Positions 7,474-15,524 of a stretch of 33,742 bases of DNA are shown piece by piece. Location: contig QJYK01000008.1 in NCBI GenBank assembly GCA_003248075.1, forward strand, positions 1 to 33,742, written 5' to 3'. How positions within the stretch are numbered: position 1 is the first letter of the stretch; every line of letters begins with the position of its first letter. This DNA is from Gemmatimonadota bacterium. Its GTDB lineage: Bacteria; Gemmatimonadota; Gemmatimonadetes; Longimicrobiales; Gaopeijiaceae. The translations under genes were made by a program, and so were the position numbers. Under the pieces are notes generated by a model. It did not search any database. It had not been told where the DNA came from and saw only the letters and a list, made by a program, of their open reading frames with translations.

Positions 7474-8673
7474 ATGAGCGAAGCACCATCGATCCAGCGC
7501 GGGTCGGAGCCGATGCGCCTGCTCGACCTTCCGTATGGGCAGGGCCTGGACCCCGTGCTCGCGGAGTGCCGTGAGATCCTGGAGGATCCCGATTTCCCAA
7601 CCGTCCGCCGATGGCGCGAGGCCGGTGGCAAGGTCCTGGGCCACTTCCAGGTCTACTTCCCGGAGGAGCTGGCGCACGCGTGTGGCATCCTTCCCGTGAA
7701 GCTCCGCGGTGCTCAGGTCGAACGGGAGCAAGCGGACTCCCGCTTCGGGTCCTATCTGTGCTCGATCCTGCGCAGCTCCCTCGAGCTGGCGATCTCCGGA
7801 CGGATCACGGTGGACATGTTCGTGACCCATCCGATCTGCGACGCGGCCAGAAACCTGGCCGGCATCTGGGGACGCAACCGTCCGGAGAAGGCGCAGATCC
7901 TCTACCTGCCGCAAAACCCCAACTCGGCCTTCTCGGCGACCTGGCTGACCCAGGAGTATCGGCGCGTGCTGGGCGACCTCGAGGAGATCGCCGGACGGAC
8001 CGCCTCGGACGAAGACATCCGGCGGGCGCTCGACGTGTTCAACGAGAATCGACGACTTCTGCGCGAGCTCTACGCCCTCAAGCGAGACAGCCCGTGGCTG
8101 CTCCCGGTGCACGAGGCGTACGCGTTGGTGGCCATGGCGGGGCTGGTCACGCGAGAGGAGCACAACGAGGTGCTTCGGTGGGCGATTCCACGCATCGAGG
8201 AGCGCGACCGGCGCCGCCAGGACAAGATCCGAGTCGTCTTCGAGGGCGGCTTCTGCGAGCAGCCGCCCTTCGACCTCCTGCGCGCGATCTCGGAGTTCTG
8301 CTACGTCGTCGACGACGACCTGCTCATCGGCCTGCGCTGGATCCTCTCCGACGTCCCCACCGAAGGCGACCCCGTGCGCAATCTGGCAGTCGCCTACCTG
8401 GACGACTCCTCCTACAGCCCCGTGCAACACGATCTGCGAAAGCCGAAGGAGCGCATGCTCCTGGCACGCATCGACGAGGCTGGAGCCAGCGCCGCGATCG
8501 TGGCGGCCGCGAAGATGTGCGAGCCAGGCCTGGACGAGCAGGTGGCGTACGCGGAGGCGTTGGACGAGCGGGGCATTCCGTACTTCGTGACGGAGTTCGA
8601 AGAGCGCATGAGCTCCTTCGACCATCTCCAGATCCAGCTCGAGACATTCGTCGAGAACATCCTGTTCGACTGA
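7474..8673 (+). CDS. bcrC: Benzoyl-CoA reductase, BcrC/BzdN-type subunit
   Basis: This 399-residue member of the 2-hydroxyacyl-CoA dehydratase D-component family is one half of the catalytic BC module of ATP-dependent class I benzoyl-CoA reductase. Family features include YFPEELAHACGILPV (Cys70), SYLCSIL (Cys96), THPICDAARNLAG (Cys122) and AAKMCEPGLDEQVAYA (Cys349). Three of these cysteines probably hold a [4Fe-4S] cluster; which three needs a structure-based alignment. I chose ATG 7474 because AAGGGAG precedes it; GTG 7453 is an in-frame alternative adding seven residues. The gene begins 22 nt after dch. The order bcrC-bcrB-bcrA-bcrD matches known class I clusters. Confidence 0.92.
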   Translation: MSEAPSIQRGSEPMRLLDLPYGQGLDPVLAECREILEDPDFPTVRRWREAGGKVLGHFQVYFPEELAHACGILPVKLRGAQVEREQADSRFGSYLCSILRSSLELAISGRITVDMFVTHPICDAARNLAGIWGRNRPEKAQILYLPQNPNSAFSATWLTQEYRRVLGDLEEIAGRTASDEDIRRALDVFNENRRLLRELYALKRDSPWLLPVHEAYALVAMAGLVTREEHNEVLRWAIPRIEERDRRRQDKIRVVFEGGFCEQPPFDLLRAISEFCYVVDDDLLIGLRWILSDVPTEGDPVRNLAVAYLDDSSYSPVQHDLRKPKERMLLARIDEAGASAAIVAAAKMCEPGLDEQVAYAEALDERGIPYFVTEFEERMSSFDHLQIQLETFVENILFD

Positions 8674-8680
8674 GGCTATC

Positions 8681-10009
8681 ATGACGCCAAACGCAGAAGA
8701 TCTGCTCGGCCGCGGCGCCCGGGAGGGGGGAGACCTCTTCCGAAGCTGGTTCGACCGGCTCACCTCGGCCGCGACCCAGGGCGAGAAGGCCGCGTACGTC
8801 TTCGTCATGGGAAGCCTGGCGGAGATCCTGCGCACCTTCGACCTGCACACGGTCTTTCCCGAGATCAACTCCTTGCAGACCGCGGTGCGAAGGGTCGCCG
8901 ACGAGTACCTGAACCAAGCCGAGGACCACGGCTTCAGCCCCGACGTCTGCGGGTACGTGAAGGCCGACTACGCGCTGCAGCTCCGGGGCGGTGAGCACCC
9001 GATGGGTCGCATTCCTCCGCCCGCGATCGCCGTGCTCACGAACGCCTGCAACACCTACCTCAAGTGGGCCGAGATCTGGGAGCGGATGTACCGGATCCCG
9101 GTCGTGACCGTCGACGTTCCCGGGAGCCGCGAGGCCCCCGGAAGGAGGAGCCAGAGCGCGGAAGACGTCGAGCGGGACAGACGCTACGTCGAGTACCAGC
9201 TGCGCGAGCTGATCGGCCGCCTCGAGGCGCTCACGGGAAGAGCCTTCGACGTCGACCGCCTGCGAGAGGTGCTGGACCTGACCAACCGGATGGGCCGGGC
9301 CTGGCGGGGCGTGCTCGGCCTGAACCGCAGCAAGCCCGCGGTCTTCGACGCGATGATGGAGGGCACGATCTACCTGGGTGTGGCCAACGCCCTGCGCGGG
9401 ACGGAGGAAGGTGCCATCTACTTCGAGCGGCTCATGGAGGAGATGGCCTACAAGTCCAAGCACGGGATCAGCCCGCTGCTCGCCGGCAAGGACGAGCACC
9501 GCCTCATCTTCGTGGGCGTACCGTGCTATCCGATCTTCCGACGCTTCTACCAGCTCTTCAGCGAGTGGGGCGGAGTCTACGTGAGCTCCACGTATACATG
9601 GTTCGCGTCGGGCGGCCTCAACCTGGACTTCGAATACGACCTCACGCGGCCGCTGGAGAGCCTCGCCGAGGGCGTGCTGCTCAGCGTCCAGCGGGCCGGC
9701 GACTCCATGCTGTTCCACGATCGGTATCTCATCGATTCGATCGACGAGTTCGAGGCGGACGGGGTCGTCTACCATCCGATCAAGAGCTGTCGGACGGTGT
9801 CCACCGGGCTCGCCGACTCCCGTCGCGTGGTGCTCTCCGAGCGGGACGTGCTCTGCCTGTATATCGAGTCGGACATGATGGACAAGCGGGTCGTCTCCGA
9901 GGCACAGCTGAAGAACCGTATCGACGCCTTCTTCGAGGGTCTCGAGTCGCGTCAGATCCGCAAGAGCCGAGACGCTTCGGGCGCAACGACCACCCCAACC
10001 ATCGCCTGA
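8681..10009 (+). CDS. bcrB: Benzoyl-CoA reductase, BcrB/BzdO-type subunit
   Basis: This 442-residue protein is the second catalytic subunit, which together with BcrC binds benzoyl-CoA and the iron-sulphur clusters. Diagnostic stretches are [19 protein letters not shown] (59-77), [12 protein letters not shown] (88-99, Cys90), [19 protein letters not shown] (108-126, Cys123), [13 protein letters not shown] (Cys282), VYHPIKSCR (Cys370) and [11 protein letters not shown]. The length and the conserved Leu-Gln-Thr-Ala region match BcrB rather than lactoyl- or hydroxyglutaryl-CoA dehydratase alpha subunits. ATG 8681 follows the bcrC stop by 7 nt, and TGAGG at that stop may serve as ribosome binding site. 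The enzyme is cytosolic and expected to be oxygen-sensitive. Confidence 0.92.
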   Translation: MTPNAEDLLGRGAREGGDLFRSWFDRLTSAATQGEKAAYVFVMGSLAEILRTFDLHTVFPEINSLQTAVRRVADEYLNQAEDHGFSPDVCGYVKADYALQLRGGEHPMGRIPPPAIAVLTNACNTYLKWAEIWERMYRIPVVTVDVPGSREAPGRRSQSAEDVERDRRYVEYQLRELIGRLEALTGRAFDVDRLREVLDLTNRMGRAWRGVLGLNRSKPAVFDAMMEGTIYLGVANALRGTEEGAIYFERLMEEMAYKSKHGISPLLAGKDEHRLIFVGVPCYPIFRRFYQLFSEWGGVYVSSTYTWFASGGLNLDFEYDLTRPLESLAEGVLLSVQRAGDSMLFHDRYLIDSIDEFEADGVVYHPIKSCRTVSTGLADSRRVVLSERDVLCLYIESDMMDKRVVSEAQLKNRIDAFFEGLESRQIRKSRDASGATTTPTIA

Positions 10010-10023
10010 AGGAGGATCGCAGG

Positions 10024-10842
10024 ATGGCCTACGCGGCAGGTGTGGACGTCGGGTCCACACAGACCAAAGCGGTCCTCGTCGACGAGGAGCGACGCATCGC
10101 CGGTCGCTCGTTGCTTCCCACGGGCGCCAACGTGGTCCAGGCGGCCGAGCAAGCGTTCCGGGAGGCGCTCGAATCCGGGGATGTGCACGAGGAGGACGTC
10201 GGCTTCGTGGTGGGTACCGGGTACGGACGCTACCGCGTGGAGTTCGGTGACACCCAGATCACCGAGATCGTGTGCCACGCGCGGGGAGCCGCCCACATGT
10301 TCCCGTCCACGGAGACCGTGCTCGACATGGGGGGGCAGGACACCAAGGCGATCCGGATCCAACCGGGTGGAGACGTGATCGACTTCTGCATGAACGACAA
10401 ATGCGCCGCGGGCACGGGGCGCTTCCTCCAATCCGCGGCCGCGGCGCTGGACCTGGATCTCGCTGAGCTTGGGCCCACCGCGCTCCGCGGACAGCGCCCG
10501 GTGAACATCAGCACCACCTGCACGGTGTTCGCGGAGTCGGAGGTGCTCAGCTGGCTCGCGCGCGGGAAGAAGATCGAGGACATCCTGCTGGGCGTGCACC
10601 GCTCCATCGCGTCTCGCTCGATCGCGCTGCTGAGACGCGTGGGCATCGAGGGCGAGATCACGTTCACCGGCGGTGTGACGAAGAACCAGGCCATGGTCGC
10701 GGTCCTGGACGACATGCTCGGGACGCGGCTCAACGTGAGCGACGATTCCCACTACATGGGCGCTCTCGGAGCGGCGCTCTTCGCGCTGGAGCGGATCTGG
10801 AAAAGCCGGGCCGGTCGGACCGAGACGGAGGTGATCGCGTGA
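10024..10842 (+). CDS. bcrA: Benzoyl-CoA reductase ATPase subunit, BcrA/BzdP-type
   Basis: This 272-residue member of the ASKHA (acetate/sugar kinase, Hsc70, actin) activator-ATPase family would form, with the next gene product, the ATP-hydrolysing electron-activating module of benzoyl-CoA reductase. Phosphate loop 1 is [11 protein letters not shown] (7-17), followed by [12 protein letters not shown] and [10 protein letters not shown] (101-110). The bridging-cluster cysteines are Cys127 in [11 protein letters not shown] and Cys166 in [12 protein letters not shown] strong GGAGGA-like site precedes ATG 10024, unlike most genes here. The Thauera BcrA is about 48 kDa as I recall. This one is short, closer to the Azoarcus BzdP form. 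The A-versus-D assignment rests mainly on gene order. Confidence 0.88.
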   Translation: MAYAAGVDVGSTQTKAVLVDEERRIAGRSLLPTGANVVQAAEQAFREALESGDVHEEDVGFVVGTGYGRYRVEFGDTQITEIVCHARGAAHMFPSTETVLDMGGQDTKAIRIQPGGDVIDFCMNDKCAAGTGRFLQSAAAALDLDLAELGPTALRGQRPVNISTTCTVFAESEVLSWLARGKKIEDILLGVHRSIASRSIALLRRVGIEGEITFTGGVTKNQAMVAVLDDMLGTRLNVSDDSHYMGALGAALFALERIWKSRAGRTETEVIA

Positions 10843-11636
10843 GGTACTTCGCCGGGATCGACGTGGGCTCGACGTACACCAAGGCCGCGCTGCTGGACGA
10901 GGAGGGAAATCTGTCCGGCACCGGGATCCGACCGACCGGCTTCAAGCTCGAGGCCGCCGCCGAGGAGACCCTCGCCCAGGCGCTCGCGGACGCCGGAGGC
11001 CTGCGGAGCGAGGTGGCGTACGTGGCGAGCACGGGCTATGGCCGGAACCAGGTGTCCTTCAGGGACGTGCAGGCCACCGACCTCACCGCCCAGGCGTGGG
11101 GAACCCGGCGCTTCTTCGGCCGCACCCGAACGGTTCTCGACGTGGGTGGCCAGACCATGAAGGCCATGCGCCTGGACGAGCGCGGCAAGGTCCGGTCGTT
11201 CCGTCTCAACGACAAGTGCGCCGCGGGCACGGGTGCATTCCTGGAGAAGACCGCGCGCTACCTCGGATACACGATCGAGGAGATCGGGCCGCTGGTGGAA
11301 TACGCCAAGCACCCCGTTCCGATCTCGGGCGTGTGCGCCGTGTTCGCGGAGTCGGAGGTGATCAACCACGTGAGCAACGGCGCTCAGCCTGCAGACATCA
11401 TGCACGGCGCCATGGAGTCGCTGATCGAGCGCTCCGTACGGCTGATGAAGCGCGTCCAGATGGAGCCGGAGTTCACGCTCGTCGGCGGCATCATGCGCTT
11501 CCCCACGATGGTCAGGGTCATGAGGGAGCACCTGGGAGAGGGCGTCAACGTGCCACCGGAGCACCTGGTACAGCTCACCGGCGCCATCGGCGCCGCCGTG
11601 CTGGCGCGCCGGCGCATGGAGCGGCGCGTGGCATGA
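10839..11636 (+). CDS. bcrD: Benzoyl-CoA reductase ATPase subunit, BcrD/BzdQ-type
   Basis: This 265-residue ASKHA ATPase is paralogous to the preceding subunit: [15 protein letters not shown] (7-21), [31 protein letters not shown] with Cys127, and [18 protein letters not shown] with Cys166. The cysteines fall at the same residue numbers as in BcrA, as needed for a [4Fe-4S] cluster shared across a heterodimer. One difference stands out: the second phosphate motif is [10 protein letters not shown] instead of [10 protein letters not shown]. The GTG start overlaps the bcrA stop (GTGA), and its own stop overlaps the next start (ATGA). Both ATPase subunits are about 30 kDa, the layout seen in bzd-type reductases. 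Confidence 0.88.
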   Translation: MRYFAGIDVGSTYTKAALLDEEGNLSGTGIRPTGFKLEAAAEETLAQALADAGGLRSEVAYVASTGYGRNQVSFRDVQATDLTAQAWGTRRFFGRTRTVLDVGGQTMKAMRLDERGKVRSFRLNDKCAAGTGAFLEKTARYLGYTIEEIGPLVEYAKHPVPISGVCAVFAESEVINHVSNGAQPADIMHGAMESLIERSVRLMKRVQMEPEFTLVGGIMRFPTMVRVMREHLGEGVNVPPEHLVQLTGAIGAAVLARRRMERRVA

Positions 11637-11941
11637 GCGAGCCCCGACGGGCCGAGCCCGCGGTCGGCGCCCCTGACGCGGAAGTCCCGCAGGTGCGGCG
11701 TGCCCGCGACCAGGAGTTGGCGCGCGACGGCTGGATGCGTCGCTTCACCGGAAGTCCCCCCCGGCTGGCCGAGGTGCGGGATCTGTATGCGTCGACCGGT
11801 CAGGAGGTCCTGCTCGACGACGTGCTCCCCGGCGAGCTGGCTCCCGAGTGTGAGGGGTGCACACTCGCGCTCACCCTGTTCAAGGTCGTCTATACGCGGC
11901 GGCCGGGCGCGGGCCCGGCGCCGAAAGGAGCGGAAACGTGA
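11633..11941 (+). CDS. Unrecognised 102-residue CxxC protein embedded in the benzoyl-CoA operon
   Basis: I do not assign a family. The ATG overlaps the bcrD stop and its own stop overlaps the had GTG (GTGA), so it is almost certainly translated within the operon. Residues 1-33 are polar and low in structure signals. Residues 34-90 look like a compact alpha/beta domain: WMRRFTGSPPRLAEVRDLYA, then EVLLDDVLPGEL, then ECEGCTLALTLFKVVYTRR. A Cys-x-x-Cys pair (C73, C76) could bind metal or be redox-active. The tail is proline/alanine-rich. Possible roles include an assembly or electron-transfer helper of the reductase, but this is context only. The pattern 'CxxC followed by a hydrophobic strand and YTRR' is one I recall from other small hypothetical proteins. 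Confidence 0.75.
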   Translation: MSEPRRAEPAVGAPDAEVPQVRRARDQELARDGWMRRFTGSPPRLAEVRDLYASTGQEVLLDDVLPGELAPECEGCTLALTLFKVVYTRRPGAGPAPKGAET

Positions 11942-12960
11942 AGGCCGCGGTGTTCCATGGGGCAGACCGGCCCCTGAGCGTCGGCGAATGGCCCACACCC
12001 GTGCCCGGCGCAGGAGAGGTGCTCGTGAAGGTCGCCGGATGCGGGGTATGTCACACCGACCTGCACTACCTGGATCACGGCACACCCACCTTCAAGAAGC
12101 CACCGATGGTCCTCGGGCACGAGATCTCGGGGACCGTCGAGTCGCTCGGTGCCGGCGTCTCGGGGCACGCGGTCGGCGACCGGGTGCTCATCGCCGCGGT
12201 CACATGCTGTGGCCGCTGCGCGGCCTGCGAGGAGGGACGCGGCAACGTCTGTGATCGCGGCGAGATGCTGGGCAACCACATCGATGGAGGATTCGCCGAG
12301 TACGTGGCGGCTCCGGCAAGGGACGTCTTCCGGCTCCCGGACGAGATCCCCCTGGTGGAAGGCTCGATCATCGCCGACGCCATCACCACGCCCTATCACG
12401 CGGTGGTGAACCGGGGGCGCGTACGCCCGGGAGACGCGGTGGTGGTCTTCGGCTGTGGCGGCGTGGGGCTGAACGTCGTCCAGCTGGCGTCCGCCCTGGG
12501 TGCCAGAGTGGTGGCGGTGGACACGTCGGCCGACAAGCTCGCGTGGGCCGAGCGCCTGGGGGCGACCGCGACCCTCGACCCCGCCGCGGTGGATCGCGTC
12601 GACAAGGCGTTGCGCGGCCTGACGGGGGGAGGGGCGGATGTGGCCTTCGAGGTGGTGGGGAAGCCGGAGACGCAGGAGCAGGCACTCGCCGCCCTCAAGA
12701 CCGGCGGGCGAGCCGTACTGGTCGGCTACAGCCCCGATTCGATGACGCTGAACTCGGGTCGGGTCATGTTCCGCGAGCTCGAGGTGACGGGTTCTCTCGG
12801 CTGTCGACCCGTCGACTACCCGCGGGTGATCGAGCTCGTCAGACAGGAACGGATCCGTCTGAAGGAGCTGGTGACGCACCGCTTCCCGCTGGAGCGGATC
12901 GGAGAGGCACTGGACACCCTACGCTCCGGAGCGGCCATCCGGGTGGTGGTGACACCGTGA
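11938..12960 (+). CDS. had: 6-hydroxycyclohex-1-ene-1-carbonyl-CoA dehydrogenase
   Basis: This 340-residue zinc-dependent medium-chain alcohol dehydrogenase would oxidise the Dch product to the 6-oxo compound, the substrate of Oah, with NAD as acceptor. Catalytic zinc residues are Cys38 (GCGVCHTD) and His61-Glu62 (GHE). Structural zinc cysteines are C91, C94, C97 and C105. The dinucleotide motif is VVFGCGGVGLNV (169-180). A segment DEIPLVEGSIIADAITTPYHAV resembles what I recall of characterised Had enzymes. The GTG start overlaps the preceding stop and follows AAAGGAG at about 7 nt. The gene's stop overlaps the next GTG. General alcohol dehydrogenase is the fallback reading. The operon context makes Had most likely. 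Confidence 0.88.
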   Translation: MKAAVFHGADRPLSVGEWPTPVPGAGEVLVKVAGCGVCHTDLHYLDHGTPTFKKPPMVLGHEISGTVESLGAGVSGHAVGDRVLIAAVTCCGRCAACEEGRGNVCDRGEMLGNHIDGGFAEYVAAPARDVFRLPDEIPLVEGSIIADAITTPYHAVVNRGRVRPGDAVVVFGCGGVGLNVVQLASALGARVVAVDTSADKLAWAERLGATATLDPAAVDRVDKALRGLTGGGADVAFEVVGKPETQEQALAALKTGGRAVLVGYSPDSMTLNSGRVMFRELEVTGSLGCRPVDYPRVIELVRQERIRLKELVTHRFPLERIGEALDTLRSGAAIRVVVTP

Positions 12961-14357
12961 GGACCCGGCGCATCATCGAGCCGTTCCGAATCAAGGTCGT
13001 CGAGCCGATCCGCATGACCACTCCGGTGGAGCGTGCCCTTCACCTGCGGGAAGCGGGGTACAACGTCTTCAACCTGCGGGCGGAGGACGTGCTCATCGAC
13101 CTGCTCACGGATTCGGGCACGGGCGCCATGAGCGCCGACCAGTGGGCCGCCATCATGCGCGGCGACGAGTCCTATGCGGGAAGCCGCTCCTGGTACCGGT
13201 TCGAGGAGGTCGTCCGCGGGATCTTCGGCTTCACACACGTGATTCCGACGCACCAGGGGCGCGCCGCCGAGCGGATCCTGTTCTCGACCGTGTGCAAGCG
13301 GGGGGACGTGGTACCGAACAACACCCACTTCGACACCACCCGGGCCAACATCGAAGCGACCGGCGCCGAGGCGCTAGACCTTCCGGTGCCGGAGGGCCTG
13401 ATCCCTTCCGAGCCTCACCCGTTCAAGGGGAACATGGACGTGGCCGCGCTTCGTGCGCTGATCGGAAGGGTGGGAGCCGGGCGCATCCCGCTGTGCATGC
13501 TCACCGTGACCAACAACACCGGAGGGGGGCAGCCGGTCTCGATGGAGAACATCCGCGCCGTGGCCGGCGTCTGTCATGAGCATGGCATCCCGTTCTACCT
13601 GGATGCATGTCGCTTCGCGGAGAACGCGTACTTCATCAAGGTGCGTGAGGACGGATGGGGAGACGCGTCGGTCCGCGAGATCGCACGGGAGATGTTCGCC
13701 CTCGCAGACGGTTGCACCATGTCCGCCAAGAAGGACGGGCTCGCGAACATCGGCGGCTTCCTGGCGACGAACGACGACGCGTTGGCCCAGCAGGAGGAGA
13801 ACCTGCTGATCCTCACCGAGGGATTCCCCACGTACGGTGGCCTCGCTGGTCGGGATCTGGAGGCGATCGCGGTCGGGCTCGAGGAGGTGCTGCACGAGGA
13901 CTACCTCACGTACCGGATCGAGGTCGCGCGCTATCTGGGTGAGCACCTCACCGCGCATGGCATCCCGATCATGCAGCCACCGGGGGGGCACGCGGTGTAC
14001 GTCGACGCCGCAGCCTTCCTCCCCCACCTGCGACCCCTCGAGCTTCCGGGGCAAGCCCTGGTGGCGGAATTGTACCTCGAGGGCGGGGTCCGCGCGGTGG
14101 AGATCGGCACGGTGATGTTCGGCCATCGGGACACGGCAACCGGTGAGGAGATCCCCGCCAAGATGGAGCTGGTCCGCCTCGCGATCCCGAGGCGGGTCTA
14201 CACCAAGAGTCACGTCGACTACCTCGTGGACGTCTTGGCCGACGTATTCGCACGCCGGGCCACGATCGGCGCCTTCCGGTTCGTCGAGCAGGCGCCGGTC
14301 CTACGGCACTTCTCGGCTCGCTTCGAGCCCGCCTATGCGATGGCGGCGTCCGCATGA
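12957..14357 (+). CDS. tnaA: Tryptophanase (beta-eliminating lyase)
   Basis: This 466-residue PLP enzyme of the tryptophanase/tyrosine phenol-lyase family has the normal length. The PLP lysine is Lys259 in TMSAKKDGLANIGG. Substrate-specificity positions point to tryptophanase: Asp126 (HFDTTR) where tyrosine phenol-lyase has Thr, Ile383 (RAVEIG) where it has the phenol-binding Arg, and His451 (VLRHFSARF) where it has Phe. The equivalents in the E. coli enzyme are Asp137, a small aliphatic residue, and His463, from memory. Expected reaction: tryptophan to indole, pyruvate and ammonia. The GTG start overlaps the had stop (GTGA), and its stop overlaps the hemerythrin ATG, so it belongs to the operon. 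Its role beside benzoyl-CoA degradation is unclear. No tnaC-like leader or tryptophan permease is present. Confidence 0.85.
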   Translation: MRTRRIIEPFRIKVVEPIRMTTPVERALHLREAGYNVFNLRAEDVLIDLLTDSGTGAMSADQWAAIMRGDESYAGSRSWYRFEEVVRGIFGFTHVIPTHQGRAAERILFSTVCKRGDVVPNNTHFDTTRANIEATGAEALDLPVPEGLIPSEPHPFKGNMDVAALRALIGRVGAGRIPLCMLTVTNNTGGGQPVSMENIRAVAGVCHEHGIPFYLDACRFAENAYFIKVREDGWGDASVREIAREMFALADGCTMSAKKDGLANIGGFLATNDDALAQQEENLLILTEGFPTYGGLAGRDLEAIAVGLEEVLHEDYLTYRIEVARYLGEHLTAHGIPIMQPPGGHAVYVDAAAFLPHLRPLELPGQALVAELYLEGGVRAVEIGTVMFGHRDTATGEEIPAKMELVRLAIPRRVYTKSHVDYLVDVLADVFARRATIGAFRFVEQAPVLRHFSARFEPAYAMAASA

Positions 14358-14920
14358 GCCGCGAGACGCCGACCCGGCTGCTGAGAGAGCAGCACGTGCA
14401 CATCCTCAAGGTGGCCGACGTCCTCGACGAGATCCTGGCGCGCGACGCAGCGGCCGGAGACCTGGACTTCGACGCCGTCGCCGACTGCGTGTCGTTCATC
14501 CGCCTGTTCGCCGATGCCCTCCATCATGGCAAGGAGGAGGATCTCCTGTTCCCCGAGCTGGAGGCGCTGGGGATCCCCCGACACGCCGGCCCCATCGCGG
14601 TGATGCTGCACGAGCACCGGCAGGGCCGAGCCTTCGCCGCGACGATGGCAGACGCGCTCGGGCCCGCGCGCACGGGCGACGCCGCTGCCCGCTCGCGGCT
14701 GGTTGACGCGGCTCACGGCTACATCGCGCTGATCCGGGGCCACATTCTCAAGGAGGACAACATCCTCTTCGAGATGGCCGACCAGATCATCCCGGATCCT
14801 GTGTGTCGCGGTCTGTGCTCCGCGTACGAAGGAGTCTGCCAGCGGCGCTTCGAGGGGTGTACGGTGACGGACCTGGAGGCCATTCTAGCTCGGCTCGTGA
14901 AGGCCTACCCGGACGCGTGA
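14354..14920 (+). CDS. Hemerythrin-like (HHE-domain) protein with C-terminal cysteines
   Basis: This 188-residue four-helix-bundle protein has HHE motifs: REQHVHILKVADVLDE (His14, His16), ADALHHGKEEDLLFPELE (His57/58, Glu61/62), MLHEHRQGR (His86, His88), and YIALIRGHILKEDNILFEMAD (His130, Glu134). These would bind a non-haem di-iron site for oxygen or nitric oxide sensing or scavenging. After the bundle comes a cluster of four cysteines (C151, C155, C162, C169), which may bind another metal or act as a redox switch. It starts with ATGA overlap on the tryptophanase stop and is the last gene of the operon. An obvious hypothesis is protection of the oxygen-sensitive benzoyl-CoA reductase; this is inference from context. 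Confidence 0.82.
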   Translation: MSRETPTRLLREQHVHILKVADVLDEILARDAAAGDLDFDAVADCVSFIRLFADALHHGKEEDLLFPELEALGIPRHAGPIAVMLHEHRQGRAFAATMADALGPARTGDAAARSRLVDAAHGYIALIRGHILKEDNILFEMADQIIPDPVCRGLCSAYEGVCQRRFEGCTVTDLEAILARLVKAYPDA

Positions 14921-14969
14921 GCCCGCTCCGCCCCGTCACGAACACCGGGCCTCGATCGTACTCGGGGTG

Positions 14970-15401
14970 ATGAACGCAATCGCACGACCCGACAGTGCCC
15001 GTCCGGAACATCGTCCGGCCCGTCGACACTCCGGGATCGCGGTGGCGCTGCTCCTGGTCGCGAGCGCGTGTGGCACCAGCGCCCTGCTCGGCCCCGACGC
15101 CGACCAGGGCGTCGCCGGCCTGGTGTTGCTCGGTCCGATCTGCCCCGTGCAGACCCTCGAGGATCCTTGTCCCGACGAGCCGTACTCGGCCCGCATCCAG
15201 GTCCTGACCGCGAGTGGTGCCCACGTCACGACCGTGCGCTCGGGAGGGGACGGGCGCTTTCGGGTGGGCCTGCGACCCGGGCGGTACACGTTGCGCCCCC
15301 AGTCCGGCGATCCCTTCCCGACCGCCGCCGACGAGGAGGTCGAGGTGGCGGAGGGCGTCTTCACCGAAGTCACCATCCTCTTCGACACGGGGATCCGCTG
15401 A
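14970..15401 (+). CDS. Small lipoprotein with a carboxypeptidase-regulatory-like domain
   Basis: This 143-residue protein has an N-terminal arginine-rich segment, a hydrophobic stretch GIAVALLLVASAC that ends in a lipobox-like cysteine, and then a beta-rich domain. Residues around GPICPVQTLEDPCPDEPY carry a conserved-looking Cys pair, followed by ARIQVLTASGAHVTTVRSGG and GRFRVGLRPGRYTLRP, the typical turn pattern of transthyretin-like/CarboxypepD_reg folds. Probably anchored in the membrane facing the periplasm or surface. Function unknown. GTG 14967 directly precedes ATG 14970 in frame; I chose the ATG. It lies 49 nt past the hemerythrin stop on the same strand and could be read-through of that operon, but its type is unrelated. 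Confidence 0.7.
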   Translation: MNAIARPDSARPEHRPARRHSGIAVALLLVASACGTSALLGPDADQGVAGLVLLGPICPVQTLEDPCPDEPYSARIQVLTASGAHVTTVRSGGDGRFRVGLRPGRYTLRPQSGDPFPTAADEEVEVAEGVFTEVTILFDTGIR

Positions 15402-15524
15402 CGGGATCGGGGTCGGGCGACCCACCGGGGGTCACGACGATCCGCGCGCCGACGACTTGTCCTCCGCGCTTCGTCGGCGCACTGTGCCCCGGGTGAGGCA
15501 TGCACCTCGGCAGCAGGACGCGAC

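Noticed and set aside
7375-10060. Long minus-strand open frames (497 and 578 residues) across bcrC and bcrB
   Set aside because: They mirror the codon pattern of well-supported reductase genes and contain no recognisable motif.
7474-11636. 2-Hydroxyacyl-CoA dehydratase of amino acid fermentation instead of benzoyl-CoA reductase
   Set aside because: Those systems have a single activator ATPase gene. Here there are two paralogous ATPase genes plus oah, dch and had, and BcrB-type motifs.
7474-11636. ATP-independent class II (BamB-type, tungsten) benzoyl-CoA reductase
   Set aside because: No aldehyde oxidoreductase-like BamB, BamC or flavin-based partners are present; the subunits are class I.
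12957-14357. Tyrosine phenol-lyase as the identity of the PLP lyase, which would supply phenol to an aromatic pathway
   Set aside because: The Thr, Arg and Phe positions typical of tyrosine phenol-lyase are Asp, Ile and His here, the tryptophanase set.
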